Assembly: GCF_017676365.1 (NCBI RefSeq)
Contig: NZ_JADKMA010000024.1
Coordinates: 1 to 51,631 of the forward strand
DNA from: Streptomyces oryzae
GTDB lineage: Bacteria; Actinomycetota; Actinomycetes; Streptomycetales; Streptomycetaceae
Direction: 5' to 3'
DNA length: 51,631 nucleotides
A program made the position numbers and the translations under genes. The notes below the pieces were generated by a model. It did no database searches and was not told the origin of the DNA. It saw only the letters and a program-made list of their open reading frames with translations. This document shows positions 35,902-47,200 of the stretch, piece by piece. Every line of letters starts with the position of its first letter. Within the stretch, counting starts at the first letter, position 1.

Positions 35902-36804
35902 TCACCCTGGCCTGTGTCCGCCGTCATCAGGTGTGCCGGCCCAGTTCTCGGCGACTTGGACGAAGCCGCGTACCAGTGGGCTGCGTGCTGCCGTCCTCGG
36001 CCAGGCCACGACGAGATCACTGGGCGGGCGGTCGCTCAGCGGGACGACGACCAGACCGGCCGGCAACGGCTGATCGAGGGGAGCGAGAGCCGAAGTGCCG
36101 TTCCACAGGACCGCTTGCAGGCACTCCTGGATCGTCCGCATGACCGGCGACGCGTCGTTGTCCCCACCTCCGGTCCAGTACGCCGTCCACACCGGATCGG
36201 CGCCGTCCGGCAGCCGGACCCATCGGCGGCCGGCGAGGTCGGCAGCCGAGACCGAGGCGTGACCGGCGGCTGGATCGTCATCGCGCATCACGACGCCGAC
36301 GGGTACCGAGCGCAGGACGCGGGTGCTGATGCCGGTCAGGTCGAAGGGGGTTCGGGTGAGTGCCACGTCGGCCAGCCCGGCGCGGAGTCCGGCCGTCGGG
36401 TCGCCGAGATCGGTTTCGTGCAGGGTGACGTGGACGTGCGGATGGCGGGCCCGGAAGAGTGGGACCAGCCGGCCGCCGACCTGCTCGGCCGCGTCCGCCA
36501 GGGTCCCGACGGTGAGGGGCGCCGTACCCGCCGCAGCGGCCACGCGCCTGCGGATCCGGTCCGCTCGCCCCAACAACGCCTCCGCTTCGTCATACAGAAC
36601 CTTTCCGGCGGGCGTGAGGGTGACGCCCTTGGCAGTGCGCTCGAACAGGAGGACGCCGAGTTCGTCCTCGAGCTGCCGGATCGCGCGGCTCAGCGGCGGC
36701 TGCGTCATGTGCAGGCGGTGCGCCGCCCGGCCGATGTGACGCTCCTCGGCGACGGCGTGGAAATACCGGAGCGAGCGAAGGTCCACCTCGAGCACGATAC
36801 CCAC
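35902..36804 (-). CDS. LysR-type transcriptional regulator
   Basis: 300-residue LysR regulator with the N-terminal HTH (LRSLRYFHAVAEERHIGRAAHRLHMTQPPLSRAIRQLEDELGVLLFER) and a periplasmic-binding-like effector domain (PLTVGTLADAAEQVGGRLVPLFRARHP). The frame opens at a GTG at 36804, while the usual LysR length suggests the GTG at 36786 (VDLRSLRYF). It is divergent, with a 90-base gap, from the decarboxylase-like gene, the classical LysR arrangement, and probably activates it. Confidence 0.88.
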   Translation of the reverse strand: MGIVLEVDLRSLRYFHAVAEERHIGRAAHRLHMTQPPLSRAIRQLEDELGVLLFERTAKGVTLTPAGKVLYDEAEALLGRADRIRRRVAAAAGTAPLTVGTLADAAEQVGGRLVPLFRARHPHVHVTLHETDLGDPTAGLRAGLADVALTRTPFDLTGISTRVLRSVPVGVVMRDDDPAAGHASVSAADLAGRRWVRLPDGADPVWTAYWTGGGDNDASPVMRTIQECLQAVLWNGTSALAPLDQPLPAGLVVVPLSDRPPSDLVVAWPRTAARSPLVRGFVQVAENWAGTPDDGGHRPG

Positions 36805-36893
36805 GCGGCATCGGGCGTTCCGAACGGGTCTTGGACAGCGGACACCGCAGCGGCCAACGATGGAAGCAGCCGAGCCGACGAAGAGGAGTATTC

Positions 36894-37901
36894 ATGGCCG
36901 CCCCCGCTCTCACGGTCGGGTGCTTCCCGTACGACACGACGCGGGCGCTGTTCGACGGGACCGTAAGCACCGACGGAACCGACGGAATCGACGTCACGAT
37001 GAAAACCGCAGCGACCCTGCCGGAGATCTTCGACCGGCTGATCCGCGGAGACGAGTTCGACGTCGCCGAACTCGGTCTCACCTTCTACCTTCGGTTGCTG
37101 GGGACCGGACTTCCGTTCGTGGCGTTGCCGGTCTTCCCGAACCGCGTGTTCCGCCACTCGTGCATCTTCGTCAACGTCCACAGCGGGATCGCGGAACCGA
37201 GCGATCTCGCGGGCAGGACCATCGGCGAGTTCGGCGTCTACGGCCAGGACTCCGGTGTCTGGGCCAAAGGGATCCTGATGGACGAGTACGGATTCAAACC
37301 AGAGGAGAGCCGTTGGGTGATCGGCGGCCTCGAGCACCCCGCGCCCCCCTTCGACTTCATCCCCCATCCGCACCCGGCCGACGTCGACGTGCGGGCCGCA
37401 CCCGAGGGAAAGACACTGAGCGCGATGCTCGACGCCGGTGAGATCGACGCGCTGTTCTCGGCGAATGTCCCGCAGTGCGTGCTCGACGGATCCCCGAATG
37501 TCACCCGGCTGTTCCCCGACTTCGAGCCGCTGGAACGCGACTACTACCGGCGCACCGGCATTTTCCCGATGATGCACACCATCGTCATCCGGCGGGAACT
37601 GCTGCGGGACCATCCAGGACTCGCGCACGGCGTCTACCGCGCCTTCTCCCGGGCGAAGGACGCCGCTGCCGAGCGCTACCGCCGAAGCCGCAGGCTCTAC
37701 CAGGTGCAGACCATGATTCCGTGGATGAACGCCCTGGTGGATCGCAACGGTGAACTGTTCCCCGAGGACTGGTGGCCCTACGGCATCGCTGCCAACCGCG
37801 CCGCCCTCGACGCCTGCCTGCGCTACCACTACCAGCAGGGTCTGACCAGCCGGCAGTGGAGGATCGAGGACGTCTTCGCTGCGGAATTGCTCGACACATA
37901 G
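36894..37901 (+). CDS. 4,5-dihydroxyphthalate decarboxylase-like protein (Pht5 family)
   Basis: 335-residue protein resembling 4,5-dihydroxyphthalate decarboxylase, a group with a periplasmic-binding-protein-like fold that is largely uncharacterised outside phthalate degraders. Segments are LTVGCFPYDTTRALFDG, FDVAELGLTFYLRLLGTGLPFVALPVFPNR and GEFGVYGQDSGVWAKGIL. The ATG has GAGGAG eight bases upstream. No phthalate dioxygenase or dehydrogenase genes are nearby, so the substrate is unlikely to be phthalate-derived. Divergent LysR control is likely. Confidence 0.75.
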   Translation: MAAPALTVGCFPYDTTRALFDGTVSTDGTDGIDVTMKTAATLPEIFDRLIRGDEFDVAELGLTFYLRLLGTGLPFVALPVFPNRVFRHSCIFVNVHSGIAEPSDLAGRTIGEFGVYGQDSGVWAKGILMDEYGFKPEESRWVIGGLEHPAPPFDFIPHPHPADVDVRAAPEGKTLSAMLDAGEIDALFSANVPQCVLDGSPNVTRLFPDFEPLERDYYRRTGIFPMMHTIVIRRELLRDHPGLAHGVYRAFSRAKDAAAERYRRSRRLYQVQTMIPWMNALVDRNGELFPEDWWPYGIAANRAALDACLRYHYQQGLTSRQWRIEDVFAAELLDT

Positions 37902-37960
37902 CCGCCGTCCCCAGGAACCGACCCCGGGCCAAGGCCGGATGAGACAGGTGATGAGACAGG

Positions 37961-38701
37961 TCAGGAGATGAGCGAGCGGCCTGTGGGTGCCAGCCGCAGG
38001 GTCCGGGGGGCTGCTGTCTGTTCTCGCTCGATGCCCGGCAGGATCTCGTCCCGTGCAAGGGGATGGGCCAGTACCTCGGCGAGGTGCTGTCGGTGAGCGC
38101 TCTCGTCGGGGTACGACGTGACGACCACGGCGACGTTCTCCCCGGTGCGAACCGGCAGCCTGGGAAAGGTGTTGTGTGCCGTCTCGGTGGTGAGGGCGGC
38201 GAGCGGCGCGGGTCCCGTCTTGTCGAGTACGGGGAGGAGACCGTCCCGGATCAGTGCGATGCCGTCGTGCCGTCCGGGAGGGAAGGACCACACGGTGGCG
38301 GACACGAAGCGGTCCGGTGCCGGAGTGCCGTTCCGGGGCCGCCCGGACGGGGGGACGGCGAAGCCGCTCCCTTCCGACAGCGGGCGCAGGAGGAGGACAT
38401 CGTCGGAGTCGAGCATGGTGGCGTTGGCCTGGGGGCCGTGCTCGGCCCAGACGGGGCCACCGTAGAAAGCCGTCAGTGCGTCGTGCCGTACCGCCATGTC
38501 CCCGAACCCGCGCAGCCAGACGAAGCGATCCGGATCACCGAGGTCACGGAACTGGCCGAGCACGACCATCCCGGCCTCCTCCTGGGGCTCGACGAACTCA
38601 CGGTCGAACAACTCGACGAGTTCGTCGCGCCGACCGGATCGCAGCGTGTACTGGCGAAGCTCGATCACCGCGGGACGTACGGCGTCGTCGGCGGAGGGCA
38701 T
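37961..38701 (-). CDS. NIPSNAP family protein
   Basis: 246-residue protein with two ferredoxin-like NIPSNAP repeats. The first reads IELRQYTLRSGRRDELVELFDREFVEPQEEAGMVVLGQFRDLGDPDRFVWLRGF, the second begins VSATVWSFPPGRHDG. The function of bacterial NIPSNAP proteins is unknown. The ATG has CAGGAG upstream. It is divergent from the WYL regulator 131 bases away, which may control it. Confidence 0.85.
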   Translation of the reverse strand: MPSADDAVRPAVIELRQYTLRSGRRDELVELFDREFVEPQEEAGMVVLGQFRDLGDPDRFVWLRGFGDMAVRHDALTAFYGGPVWAEHGPQANATMLDSDDVLLLRPLSEGSGFAVPPSGRPRNGTPAPDRFVSATVWSFPPGRHDGIALIRDGLLPVLDKTGPAPLAALTTETAHNTFPRLPVRTGENVAVVVTSYPDESAHRQHLAEVLAHPLARDEILPGIEREQTAAPRTLRLAPTGRSLIS

Positions 38702-38832
38702 GGCAGGCTCCTGTTCAGTTCTTACGCACGGGGGCGGGTTTCTTCCGGCTCGTTCGGCCGCAGCCGGGTGTGAGCCGACGGTAGGGGAGCCGTGTGCCAG
38801 GGGCTGTCAGGGTTTCCGGGGAGAATGCGCCC

Positions 38833-39813
38833 ATGTCTGCCGGTCGACTGCTGTCGGTGCTGCTGTTGCTGCAATCCCGCGGCCGCGTGTCCGCGCGGGG
38901 GCTCGCCGATGAGCTGGGCGTGTCCGTACGCACCGCCTACCGTGACGTGGCGCGCCTGCAGGACGCCGGGGTCCCGGTGTATGCGGAGCCGGGTCGCGGA
39001 GGCGGCTATCAGCTGGTCGAGGGCTATCGCACCCGCCTGACCGGGATGAGTGAGGGCGAGGCACGGGCGCTGTTCTTCGCCGGGCTGCCAGGACCCGCCG
39101 CCGACCTGGGGCTCGCGGCGGAGGTGACGGCAGCGCGGCTGAAGCTGCTGGCAGCGCTGCCGACGGGACTGCGTGAGGAGGCCGCGCGGACCGCGGCGGT
39201 GTTCCACCTGGACGCTCCCGGCTGGTACCGGGAACCCGAACGGACGCCGTATCTGCCGCTGTTCGTCGACGCGGTGCTCACCCAGCGAGCGGTGGACGTG
39301 CACTACCGCCGCTGGCGCGCGCCGCAAGAGGTGCACCGTCGCCTCCGGCCCTACGGCCTGGTGCTCAAGTCCGGGGTCTGGTACCTCGTGGCCGACGCGA
39401 AGAACCGCATCGCGACCTACCGGGTGACCCAGGTCCTCGACGCGGTGCTGAGCGACGAGCGGTTCGACCGACCGCGGGACTTCGACCTGGGCGCGTACTG
39501 GACCTCCTACCTCGACGATTTCCGGACACGCCGCTACACCGGCACAGCCACCGTCCGCCTGTCCCCACGAGGACGCCGGCGCCTGCCCGACAACGTCCCC
39601 CCGGAGGTGGTGCGGGCGGTCGACGCCACCGCGACCGTCGTCGGCGACAAGGGATGGGTCGAGGCGGTCATCCCGACCGAGAGCACCGAGCACGCGTGCG
39701 GCGAGTTGCTTCGGCTCGGTACCGACGTCGAGGTCGTCGCCCCGGCCGGACTGCGCCGAGCCATGGCCGACACCGTGGGCGTACTCGCCAGGGCTTACGG
39801 ATCCGCGCGGTAA
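38833..39813 (+). CDS. YafY-type HTH/WYL-domain regulator
   Basis: 326-residue regulator. The N-terminal HTH_11 reads AGRLLSVLLLLQSRGRVSARGLADELGVSVRTAYRDVARLQDAGVPVYAEPGRGGGYQL, and the WYL domain follows (VDVHYRRWRAP, LRPYGLVLKSGVWYLVADAKN, FDLGAYW). The ATG at 38833 has GGGGAGA upstream; earlier in-frame codons down to 38794 are less likely. It probably controls the divergent NIPSNAP gene or itself. Confidence 0.88.
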   Translation: MSAGRLLSVLLLLQSRGRVSARGLADELGVSVRTAYRDVARLQDAGVPVYAEPGRGGGYQLVEGYRTRLTGMSEGEARALFFAGLPGPAADLGLAAEVTAARLKLLAALPTGLREEAARTAAVFHLDAPGWYREPERTPYLPLFVDAVLTQRAVDVHYRRWRAPQEVHRRLRPYGLVLKSGVWYLVADAKNRIATYRVTQVLDAVLSDERFDRPRDFDLGAYWTSYLDDFRTRRYTGTATVRLSPRGRRRLPDNVPPEVVRAVDATATVVGDKGWVEAVIPTESTEHACGELLRLGTDVEVVAPAGLRRAMADTVGVLARAYGSAR

Positions 39814-39840
39814 GCCTGCCCCCCCCCGAAACCATCCAGT

Positions 39841-41178
39841 TCAACCCGTCCCGTACTGCGCCGCGGCGGGTCCGGGCCGGTGCGCGCGCTCGTTCCGGGC
39901 CGTGACCACCCGGCAGGGCGGCAAGGGCAGCCGCTCACCCGCCGGCGACCAATCCGCACACAGCTCGTCGATCACGCGGCGGGTCACGTGCGGCATGGCG
40001 ATCAGCTGTGCCCGCTCCCCCTCAACCGAGAGACGCCAGCGCCTGCGCACCTCCTCCGGTGGCCGGTCGAAGGTGACCGTGAGCGCGTGCGGCTGCCGCT
40101 GAGGGCGCGCCCCCACGGCGGTCAGCGACGACTTCGCGTACTCGGCGGTGTCCTGGCAGCGGTGCACCAGATCGCGCAGCCCGGAGGTGCCCAACTGGCG
40201 AAGCCGCTTCCACAGCAGCACAGTGGCCAGTCCGCTGCGGGAGCAGGCCAGCGTGTGGTCGCGGGTGCCCACATACTCACCCACCGGAGAGCTCGGCAGC
40301 AGGCTCCGCCGGGCCAGTACGATGCCGCACGGCACCGGGGCGCCGAGGAACTTGTGACCGCTCACCGAGACGCTGTCCGCGCCGTCCCGGAAGTTCCAGG
40401 GAGGCCGCGGAGAGCTGAAAGCCGCCACGATGCCGCCCAGCGCCGCGTCGCAGTGCACATAGCAGGGACCCGCCGCGCCGGCTGCCTCCCGGAGCGCCGG
40501 GACGTCGTCGAACGCTCCGCCCATGGTCGTACCGGCCGTGGCGAGCACCACCGCGCCCCGGGGCGGGCGTCCGGCCGCGGCGTCCTCCCGGCGCTGGGTC
40601 CGGCACAGCGCGCCCAGCGCCTCCGCGTCCATGGTGCCGTCCGGTCCGCAGGGCACGGAGACCAGACGCATCCGCAGCAGTTCGGACGCTTTGCGCACGC
40701 TGTAATGCGCCTGCGAGGAGGCGTAGAGGGGCGCGTGCTCGAACTGCTCGCGCCCCACGTACAGCCCGAAGGTGACGCCTTCGCTGCCACCGCTGGTCAC
40801 ATACCCGTACGTCGTGCCCGGATCGCCCTGTGCCAGCTCGGTGAACCAGGCGATGACCTCCCGCTCGAAGTCCTTCGTGTGCATCCCTGAGGCGTCCTCG
40901 CTGTCGGGGTCGCCGACGTTGTTGGCGAGGGTGGCCAGCAGATGCCCGCTGTCGGAGTCGTCGAAGGCCATGTTGCCGGGGAACCCCAGGAAGTGTTCCC
41001 GGGCTTGCGACAGCTGTCGGGAAACCTCCCGCAGTGCCGACACGGTCTCGTCGGCGGGACAGGGCTTCTCGCCGATGGTCAGGTTCGGGTGCGACAGTAC
41101 GCTCAACTTCAGGTTCTTCCTCGCGTCAGCGCCGGATCGTGGAATGCAGGGCCGGGCATGGGTGGGTTCACCGGACAT
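39841..41178 (-). CDS. PLP-dependent histidine decarboxylase-type enzyme
   Basis: 445-residue group II decarboxylase. The PLP lysine is Lys276 in SVSGHKFLGAPVPCGIVLA, the aspartate is in VHCDAALGG and the substrate loop is YGYVTSGGSEGVTFGLYVGRE. These segments match bacterial histidine decarboxylases (PCGIV, GYVTNGGTEGN), and the related plant serine decarboxylases share them, so serine is the alternative. The frame starts at the ATG at 41178; a TTG start nearer the conserved region (ribosome site GAGGAAG) is possible. It lies 72 bases after the NRPS gene on the same strand, so histamine is probably consumed by the assembly line. Confidence 0.86.
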   Translation of the reverse strand: MSGEPTHARPCIPRSGADARKNLKLSVLSHPNLTIGEKPCPADETVSALREVSRQLSQAREHFLGFPGNMAFDDSDSGHLLATLANNVGDPDSEDASGMHTKDFEREVIAWFTELAQGDPGTTYGYVTSGGSEGVTFGLYVGREQFEHAPLYASSQAHYSVRKASELLRMRLVSVPCGPDGTMDAEALGALCRTQRREDAAAGRPPRGAVVLATAGTTMGGAFDDVPALREAAGAAGPCYVHCDAALGGIVAAFSSPRPPWNFRDGADSVSVSGHKFLGAPVPCGIVLARRSLLPSSPVGEYVGTRDHTLACSRSGLATVLLWKRLRQLGTSGLRDLVHRCQDTAEYAKSSLTAVGARPQRQPHALTVTFDRPPEEVRRRWRLSVEGERAQLIAMPHVTRRVIDELCADWSPAGERLPLPPCRVVTARNERAHRPGPAAAQYGTG

Positions 41179-41250
41179 CGGTGGGTTCAGTGGTCACTGA
41201 CCGGGGGCCGCTGGAGCGCCCGTCGGGAACCGGCCGGCACGCTGCTCTTT

Positions 41251-44200
41251 TCAGAGCGAGGGTGCGTCAAGGCGGCTCAGCGGTTGGTCCGGAGCCTCCG
41301 CTGCGGCCTCCAGCAGCCGTACCCAGCACGCGAAGAGGGCCTCGATCGTCGGTCGTTCGAACACGTCGGTGCTGAATTTGATCATTCCCTCCAGACCGGC
41401 GGGGGTGCCGTCAGCACTCCGGCGTTCCGTCAGCCCGATGGAGATGTCCTCGTGCGCGGTTCCGGCGTCCACGGGAACCTCCCTCACCTGCAGCCCGGGC
41501 GGCTCGAACTGGTCTTCCGGGAGGTTCTGCAGGATGAGCATGACCTGGTACAGGGGGCGTTGGGAGAGGGATTGTGCGGGGTCGTCGCCCGCCACCAGAT
41601 GATCGAAGGGCACATCCTGGTGGGCGTAGGCGGCCAGTGCCGTATCGCGGACCTGCTCGACGAGTTGGGTGAAGGTCGGATCACCGGAGGTGTCGGTCCG
41701 CAGAACGAGGATGTTGACGAAGTATCCGACGAGGTCGTCGAGCGCCTGGTCGGTGCGCCCGGCGATGGGGGAGGCCACGGGGATGTCGGTGCCCGCGCCG
41801 ATCTTGGTCAGCAGGGCGGCCAGACCCGCGTGCAGCACCATGAACAGGCTGGCGCCGGACCGGCGCGCCAGCCGTGCGAGAGCCGTATGCACGTCCGCGT
41901 CGATCCGGACCAGGACGTCGGCACCGCGGTGCGAGACGGCGGCGGGGCGTGGCTTGTCGAACGGAAGCTTCAGCTCACCGGGCATCCCGCTCAACGCGCG
42001 TGCCCAGTGGGCGAGCTGACGGTTCTGGAGGCTGTCGGGGTCGGCCGGATCCCCCAGCAACTGCCGATGCCACTGCGTGTAGTCGGCGTACCGCACCGGC
42101 AGCGGGTCCCATACGGGCTCCTCACCCCGGCTCCGGGCGACGTAGGCGGTCGTCAGGTCCCGGGTCAGCGGCGCCATCGACCAGCCGTCGGCCGCGATGT
42201 GGTGGACGACGATCAGCAGCACGTGCTCTGCCGGCCCGAGGGCGAACAGTTGTGCGCGCAGCTGCGGTTCGGCGGCCAGATCGAATGCGTAACGGGAGGC
42301 TTCCGTCAGCCGCTCCGGCAGCTCCTTCTCACCAACTGCGGTCACCTGCAGCCGGGGCCGGGCCACTTCCGCGTCGAGTACGTCCTGGAAGGGCTCACCG
42401 CCGGACTCGGGGAACACGGTGCGCAGGGGTTCGTGCCGGGTCACCACATCGGCCAGGGCCCGCTCCAGCGCCTTCTCGTCGAGCCGGCCGGTCATGCGCA
42501 GCGCCAGCGGGATGTTGAACGTGGGGCTGGGCCCCTCCAAGCGGTGCAGGAGAAGCATCAACTGCTGCCCCGACGACAGCGGCATCCTGGCGGGACGCGG
42601 CATGGGAGTCAGCGGGCTGCGTGCGGGCTGCGTGCCGCCGCCGAGGCACGCAGCCAGGTCGGTGACGGTGGGAGCTTCGAACAGCGCGCGCACGGTGAGC
42701 TCGGCGCCGAGCGTGGCCCGGATGCGGCTGGTCAGCCGGGTCGCGAGCAGAGAGTGACCGCCCAGCGCGAAGAAGTCGTCGTCGACGCCGACGTCGGACA
42801 CCCCGAGCACCTCGGCGAACAGCTCACACAGCACCTGCTCTTCCGGCGTACACGCACTCCGACGCGGCCCCGCGCCAGCAGTGGCATCCGGGGCGGGCAG
42901 CGCGGCCCGGTCCAGCTTCCCGTTCGGCGTCAACGGCAACGCGTCCAGCCGCACGAAGGCCGTCGGCACCATGTGCTCGGGGAGTCGCTCGCGGAGGAAG
43001 GCACGCAGCTGGTCCAAAGCCGCCTCGGCCCCGGGAACGGGCACGGCGTAGGCGGCCAGACGTACGTCGCCCGGGCGGTCCTCACGGGCGACCACGGCGG
43101 CCTGGGCCACCTGCGGGTGGAGAGTCAGCACCGTCTCGATCTCGCCCGGCTCGATACGGTGACCGCGCACCTTGACCTGGTCGTCCACCCGGCCGGCGAA
43201 TTCGAGCCACCCCTCAGGACGCCGGCGGCACAGGTCGCCGGTGCGGTACATCCGCGTCCCCGGCGGCCCGTACGGATCGGCCACGAAGCGCGCGGCGGTC
43301 GGGCCCGGCCGACGCAGGTAGCCGCGCGCCAATCCCGCACCGGCCACATACAACTCGCCGACCACGCCCGGTGGCACAGGCCGCAACGCCTCGTCCAGCA
43401 CGTAGGCACGGGCGCCCGCGACCGGCAGCCCGAGAACGGGGGTCGCCGCATCGTCGAGCCGTGCGCGTACGGCGTCCACGGTGCATTCGGTCGGCCCGTA
43501 CATGTTGTGGGCCACCAGCCCCTCCACAGCCCGCAGCTCGTGCCACAGCCGCTCGGGCAGCGCCTCGCCGCCGAGCACGGCAACGCTCGGCCGCCATCGC
43601 TCGCTCGTGAACAGTCCGTGGTCGATCAGAACACGCATGTACGAGGGCGTGACGTCGACGGAGTCGATCCGGTGGCGGAGGAGCCAGGCTGCGAACCGTT
43701 CCCCGTCCGCGTAGGTCGCACCGTCGGCCACATGCAGTTCGTGCCCGGTCATGAGGGCCGCCAGCTGGGCCCAGGACGCGTCGAAGGAAACCGAGGCGGT
43801 CAGCGCCACCCGCAGCCGCTCCCTTCCTGCCCGCGCGGCAGCGGGGGTGAACACCTGCTCCCCGTACTGGGCCACCGTCTCGGCCACGCCGGCGTGCCGG
43901 GCCACCACGCCCTTGGGTTCCCCGGTCGTCCCCGAGGTGTAGATCACGTACGCCAGTTGGTCGGGCAGCAGCCCTGCGACCGGGTCGGCCTCGCACTGCG
44001 CCGCCAGCTCCCGGGCGGTCCCGGGCGCGTCGAGCAGCAGGTGCGGCAGACGGGACCCGGAATCCACTGCGTCGACGGTGGCCGTATCCGACAGCAGCAG
44101 CACGGGTCGCGCGTTGTCGAGCATGCCCGTGAGGCGGGCGGTCGGATGGCCGGGGTCGAGGGGGAGGTAGGCGGCACCGGATTTGAGCACGGCGAGGATC

Positions 44201-47200
44201 GCCACGACGAGGTCGGCCGAACGCGGCAGAGCGAGGGCGACCACATCCTCGGCTCCGACGCCGCGAGCGGTCAGAGCATGGGCGAGCCGGTTGGCCCGGA
44301 CGTTCAGGTCACCGTAGGTGAGGGTGGTGCCGTCGGCCACAACGGCGACCGAGTCGGGGGCGGCGCTCACCTGCTCGCGGAAGACTTCGGGGAGTGTGCG
44401 CGCACGCTCCCGCGTCACCCTCTCCTCCGCGGTTCCGCCCAGGGCGCGGCGCCGCTCGTCGGCCGACAGGACGTCGATGTGGCTGATCGGCCGGTCCGGG
44501 TGCTGCACGGCCGCCTTCAAAAGCCGCGTCCAGCGCACGGCGATGTCCTGGACCGTGGCGTGGTCGAACAGGTCGGTGGCGTACTCGATCGCCCCCGTCA
44601 GACCGAGGCACTCGCCGTCCCCAGAGTGCTGCTCGGAGACGACGATGTCCAGGTCGAACTTGGCTGTCGGCGTCGCCACGGGTGCAGCGGTGGTTTCCAG
44701 ACCCGGGAGGCAGAACGCATCGGCCTCGTTGGTGTCGATGGAGAGCATCACCTGGAACAACGGGTGCCGGGACGGTGACCGGGCCGGGTTGATCGCCTCC
44801 ACCAGATGGTCGAAGGGCACCTCCTGGTGGGCGAATGCGGCCAGTGCGGTCTCACGAACGCGTTCCAGGAGCCGGCGAAAGGTCGGGGCGCCGGAGGTGT
44901 CGGTGCGCAGCACCAAGGTGTTGACGAAGAAGCCCACCAGATCGTCGAGGGCTTGGTCGGTCCGTCCGGCGATGGGGCTGCCGACAGGGATGTCGTCACC
45001 CGCGCCGAGCTTGGTGAGCAGGGCGGCCAGTCCCGCGTGCAGCACCATGAACAGGCTGACCCCCGAGCCGCGTGCCAGCTCCGTGAGAGCCGTGTGCAGT
45101 TCCGCGTCGATACGGAGGGGGACATCGGCGCCGCGGTGCGAGGCGACGGCCGGGCGGGGCCGGTCGGTGGGGAGCGGGATGCCGTCGGGCAGGCCGGCCA
45201 GCGCTCGTGTCCAGTAGGCGAGCTGACGGTTCAGCAGGCTGCCGGGATCGGCGGCGTCGCCCAGCAACCGGCGCTGCCACAGCGTGTAGTCGGCGTACTG
45301 CACCGGCAGCGGCGCCCACCCCGGCTCCTCCCCCCGGCGACGAGCGGCGTACGCCGTCGCCAGGTCCCGGGCCAAAGGCGCCATCGACCAGCCGTCGGCT
45401 GCGATGTGATGGACCACGAGCAGCAGTACATGTGCGCTCGGGCTCACGGCGAAGAGCTTGGCGTGCAGCGGAGGTTCGGCACCGAGGTCGAAGGCGTGCT
45501 GGGCGGATTCCGTGAGCCGCGAGGGGAGACTCTCCTTGTCCACCTCGACGACCGGAAGCAGCGGACGCGCCGCCCAGGGCTCCAGGATCTGTTGCCGGGA
45601 GACGCCTCCGGCCTCCGGATAGACGGTGCGCAGGGTCTCGTGCCGGATGACCACATCCAGCAGCGCCTGCCTCAGCGCGGTCCGGTCGAGCTCGCCGGAA
45701 AGACGCAACGCCAGGGGGATGTTGTACGTCGCGTCGGGCCCCCGCATCCGTTGCAGGAACAGCAGCCGCTGCTGCGCGTACGACAGCGGTACGGGATCGG
45801 GCCGTTCGAGGGCGGTCAGGGCCGGGGGCTTCTCCTCCGCGCTGTGCAGCCGGGCCGACAGCCGGGCGACGGTGGGTGCCTCGAACACGGCACGCAGATC
45901 CACGCCGGTGCCGAGGGTGGCCCGGATGCGGCTGCTGAGGCGGGTGGCCAGGAGCGAGTGGCCGCCGAGTGCGAAGAAGTCGTCGTCCACACCGACGGCG
46001 GGAAGACCCAGCACCTCGGCGAACAGCTCGCACAGCACCTGTTCATCCGGCGTACGCGGAGGGCGGCCGGTAGCTGCGGTCGTGGTGACGGCGGGCGCGG
46101 GCAGCGCGGCCCTGTCCAGCTTGCCGTTCGGGGTCAGCGGCAGTTCCTCCAGCGCCACGAAGGAGGAAGGCACCATGTGGTCCGGCAGCCGGTCCCGCAG
46201 ACGCTCGCGCAGGCGATCGCGCATCGAGGCGATATCCGCCTCGGCCCCGGACGCCGGCACCACATAAGCCACCAACCGTCCCTCCCGCACCTCGACGGTG
46301 GCGGAAGCGACGCCGGAATCGCTGACGAGAGCGGCCTCGACCTCGCCGGGTTCGACGCGGTGACCGCGCACCTTGACCTGCTGGTCGCCGCGCCCTGCGA
46401 ACTCCAGCACTCCGTCGGAACGCCACCGGGCCAGGTCACCGGTGCGGTACATCCGCCGCCCCGGAGGGCCGAACGGATCGGCCACGAAACGCTCGGCCGT
46501 CATCCCCGGCCGCCTCAGATAACCACGCGCCAGCCCCACCCCCGTGATGTACAGCTCACCCACGGCGCCAGGCGGTGTCGGGCGCAGCGCGCTGTCCAGC
46601 ACATGGACACGGGTGGCGGGGATCGGCGTCCCGATCGGTGGCTGGGCGCCGTCAGGTGCGAGCGGCTTGCTCATGGTCGCGCACACGGTGGCCTCGGTCG
46701 GTCCGTACGCGTTCACCATCCGGCACTTCGCGGACCAGCGGTCCACCAGGCTCGGCGGACATGCCTCTCCTGCTACCACGAGGGTGCTCACGGCGGCCTG
46801 TGTTTCGTCCACCGCGGCCAGCGCTGAAGGCGGCACGGTCGCATGAGTGACCGACACGTCCGGATCGGTGAGGGCGGCCACCGGGTCAGCGGTGGGCGGG
46901 AGCACCAGGGTTGCGCCGGTCAGCAAGGCGGTGAACAGCTCCGATACGGAAGCGTCGAAGCTGGGCGGGGCGAACTGGAGGACGCGGCTGTCCGCGTCGA
47001 TCGCGAAGCGCTCCGCCTGGGCAGCGACCAGGTTCGCCACGCCGGTGTGGGTGACCACCACCCCTTTGGGCAGGCCGGTCGACCCCGAGGTGTAGATCAC
47101 GTACGCCGGGTGGGGCGGGTCCACCAGGCGCCCCGGATCGGTGTCGGGCCGGCCCTGAGCCAGTTCGGCCACCGCCCGCGGGTCGTCGATCACGAGGGTC

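Noticed and set aside
40942..44778. Plus-strand open frame of 1278 codons over decarboxylase and NRPS
   Set aside because: Antisense to strongly matched domains; low-complexity Gly/Arg/Gln/His composition.
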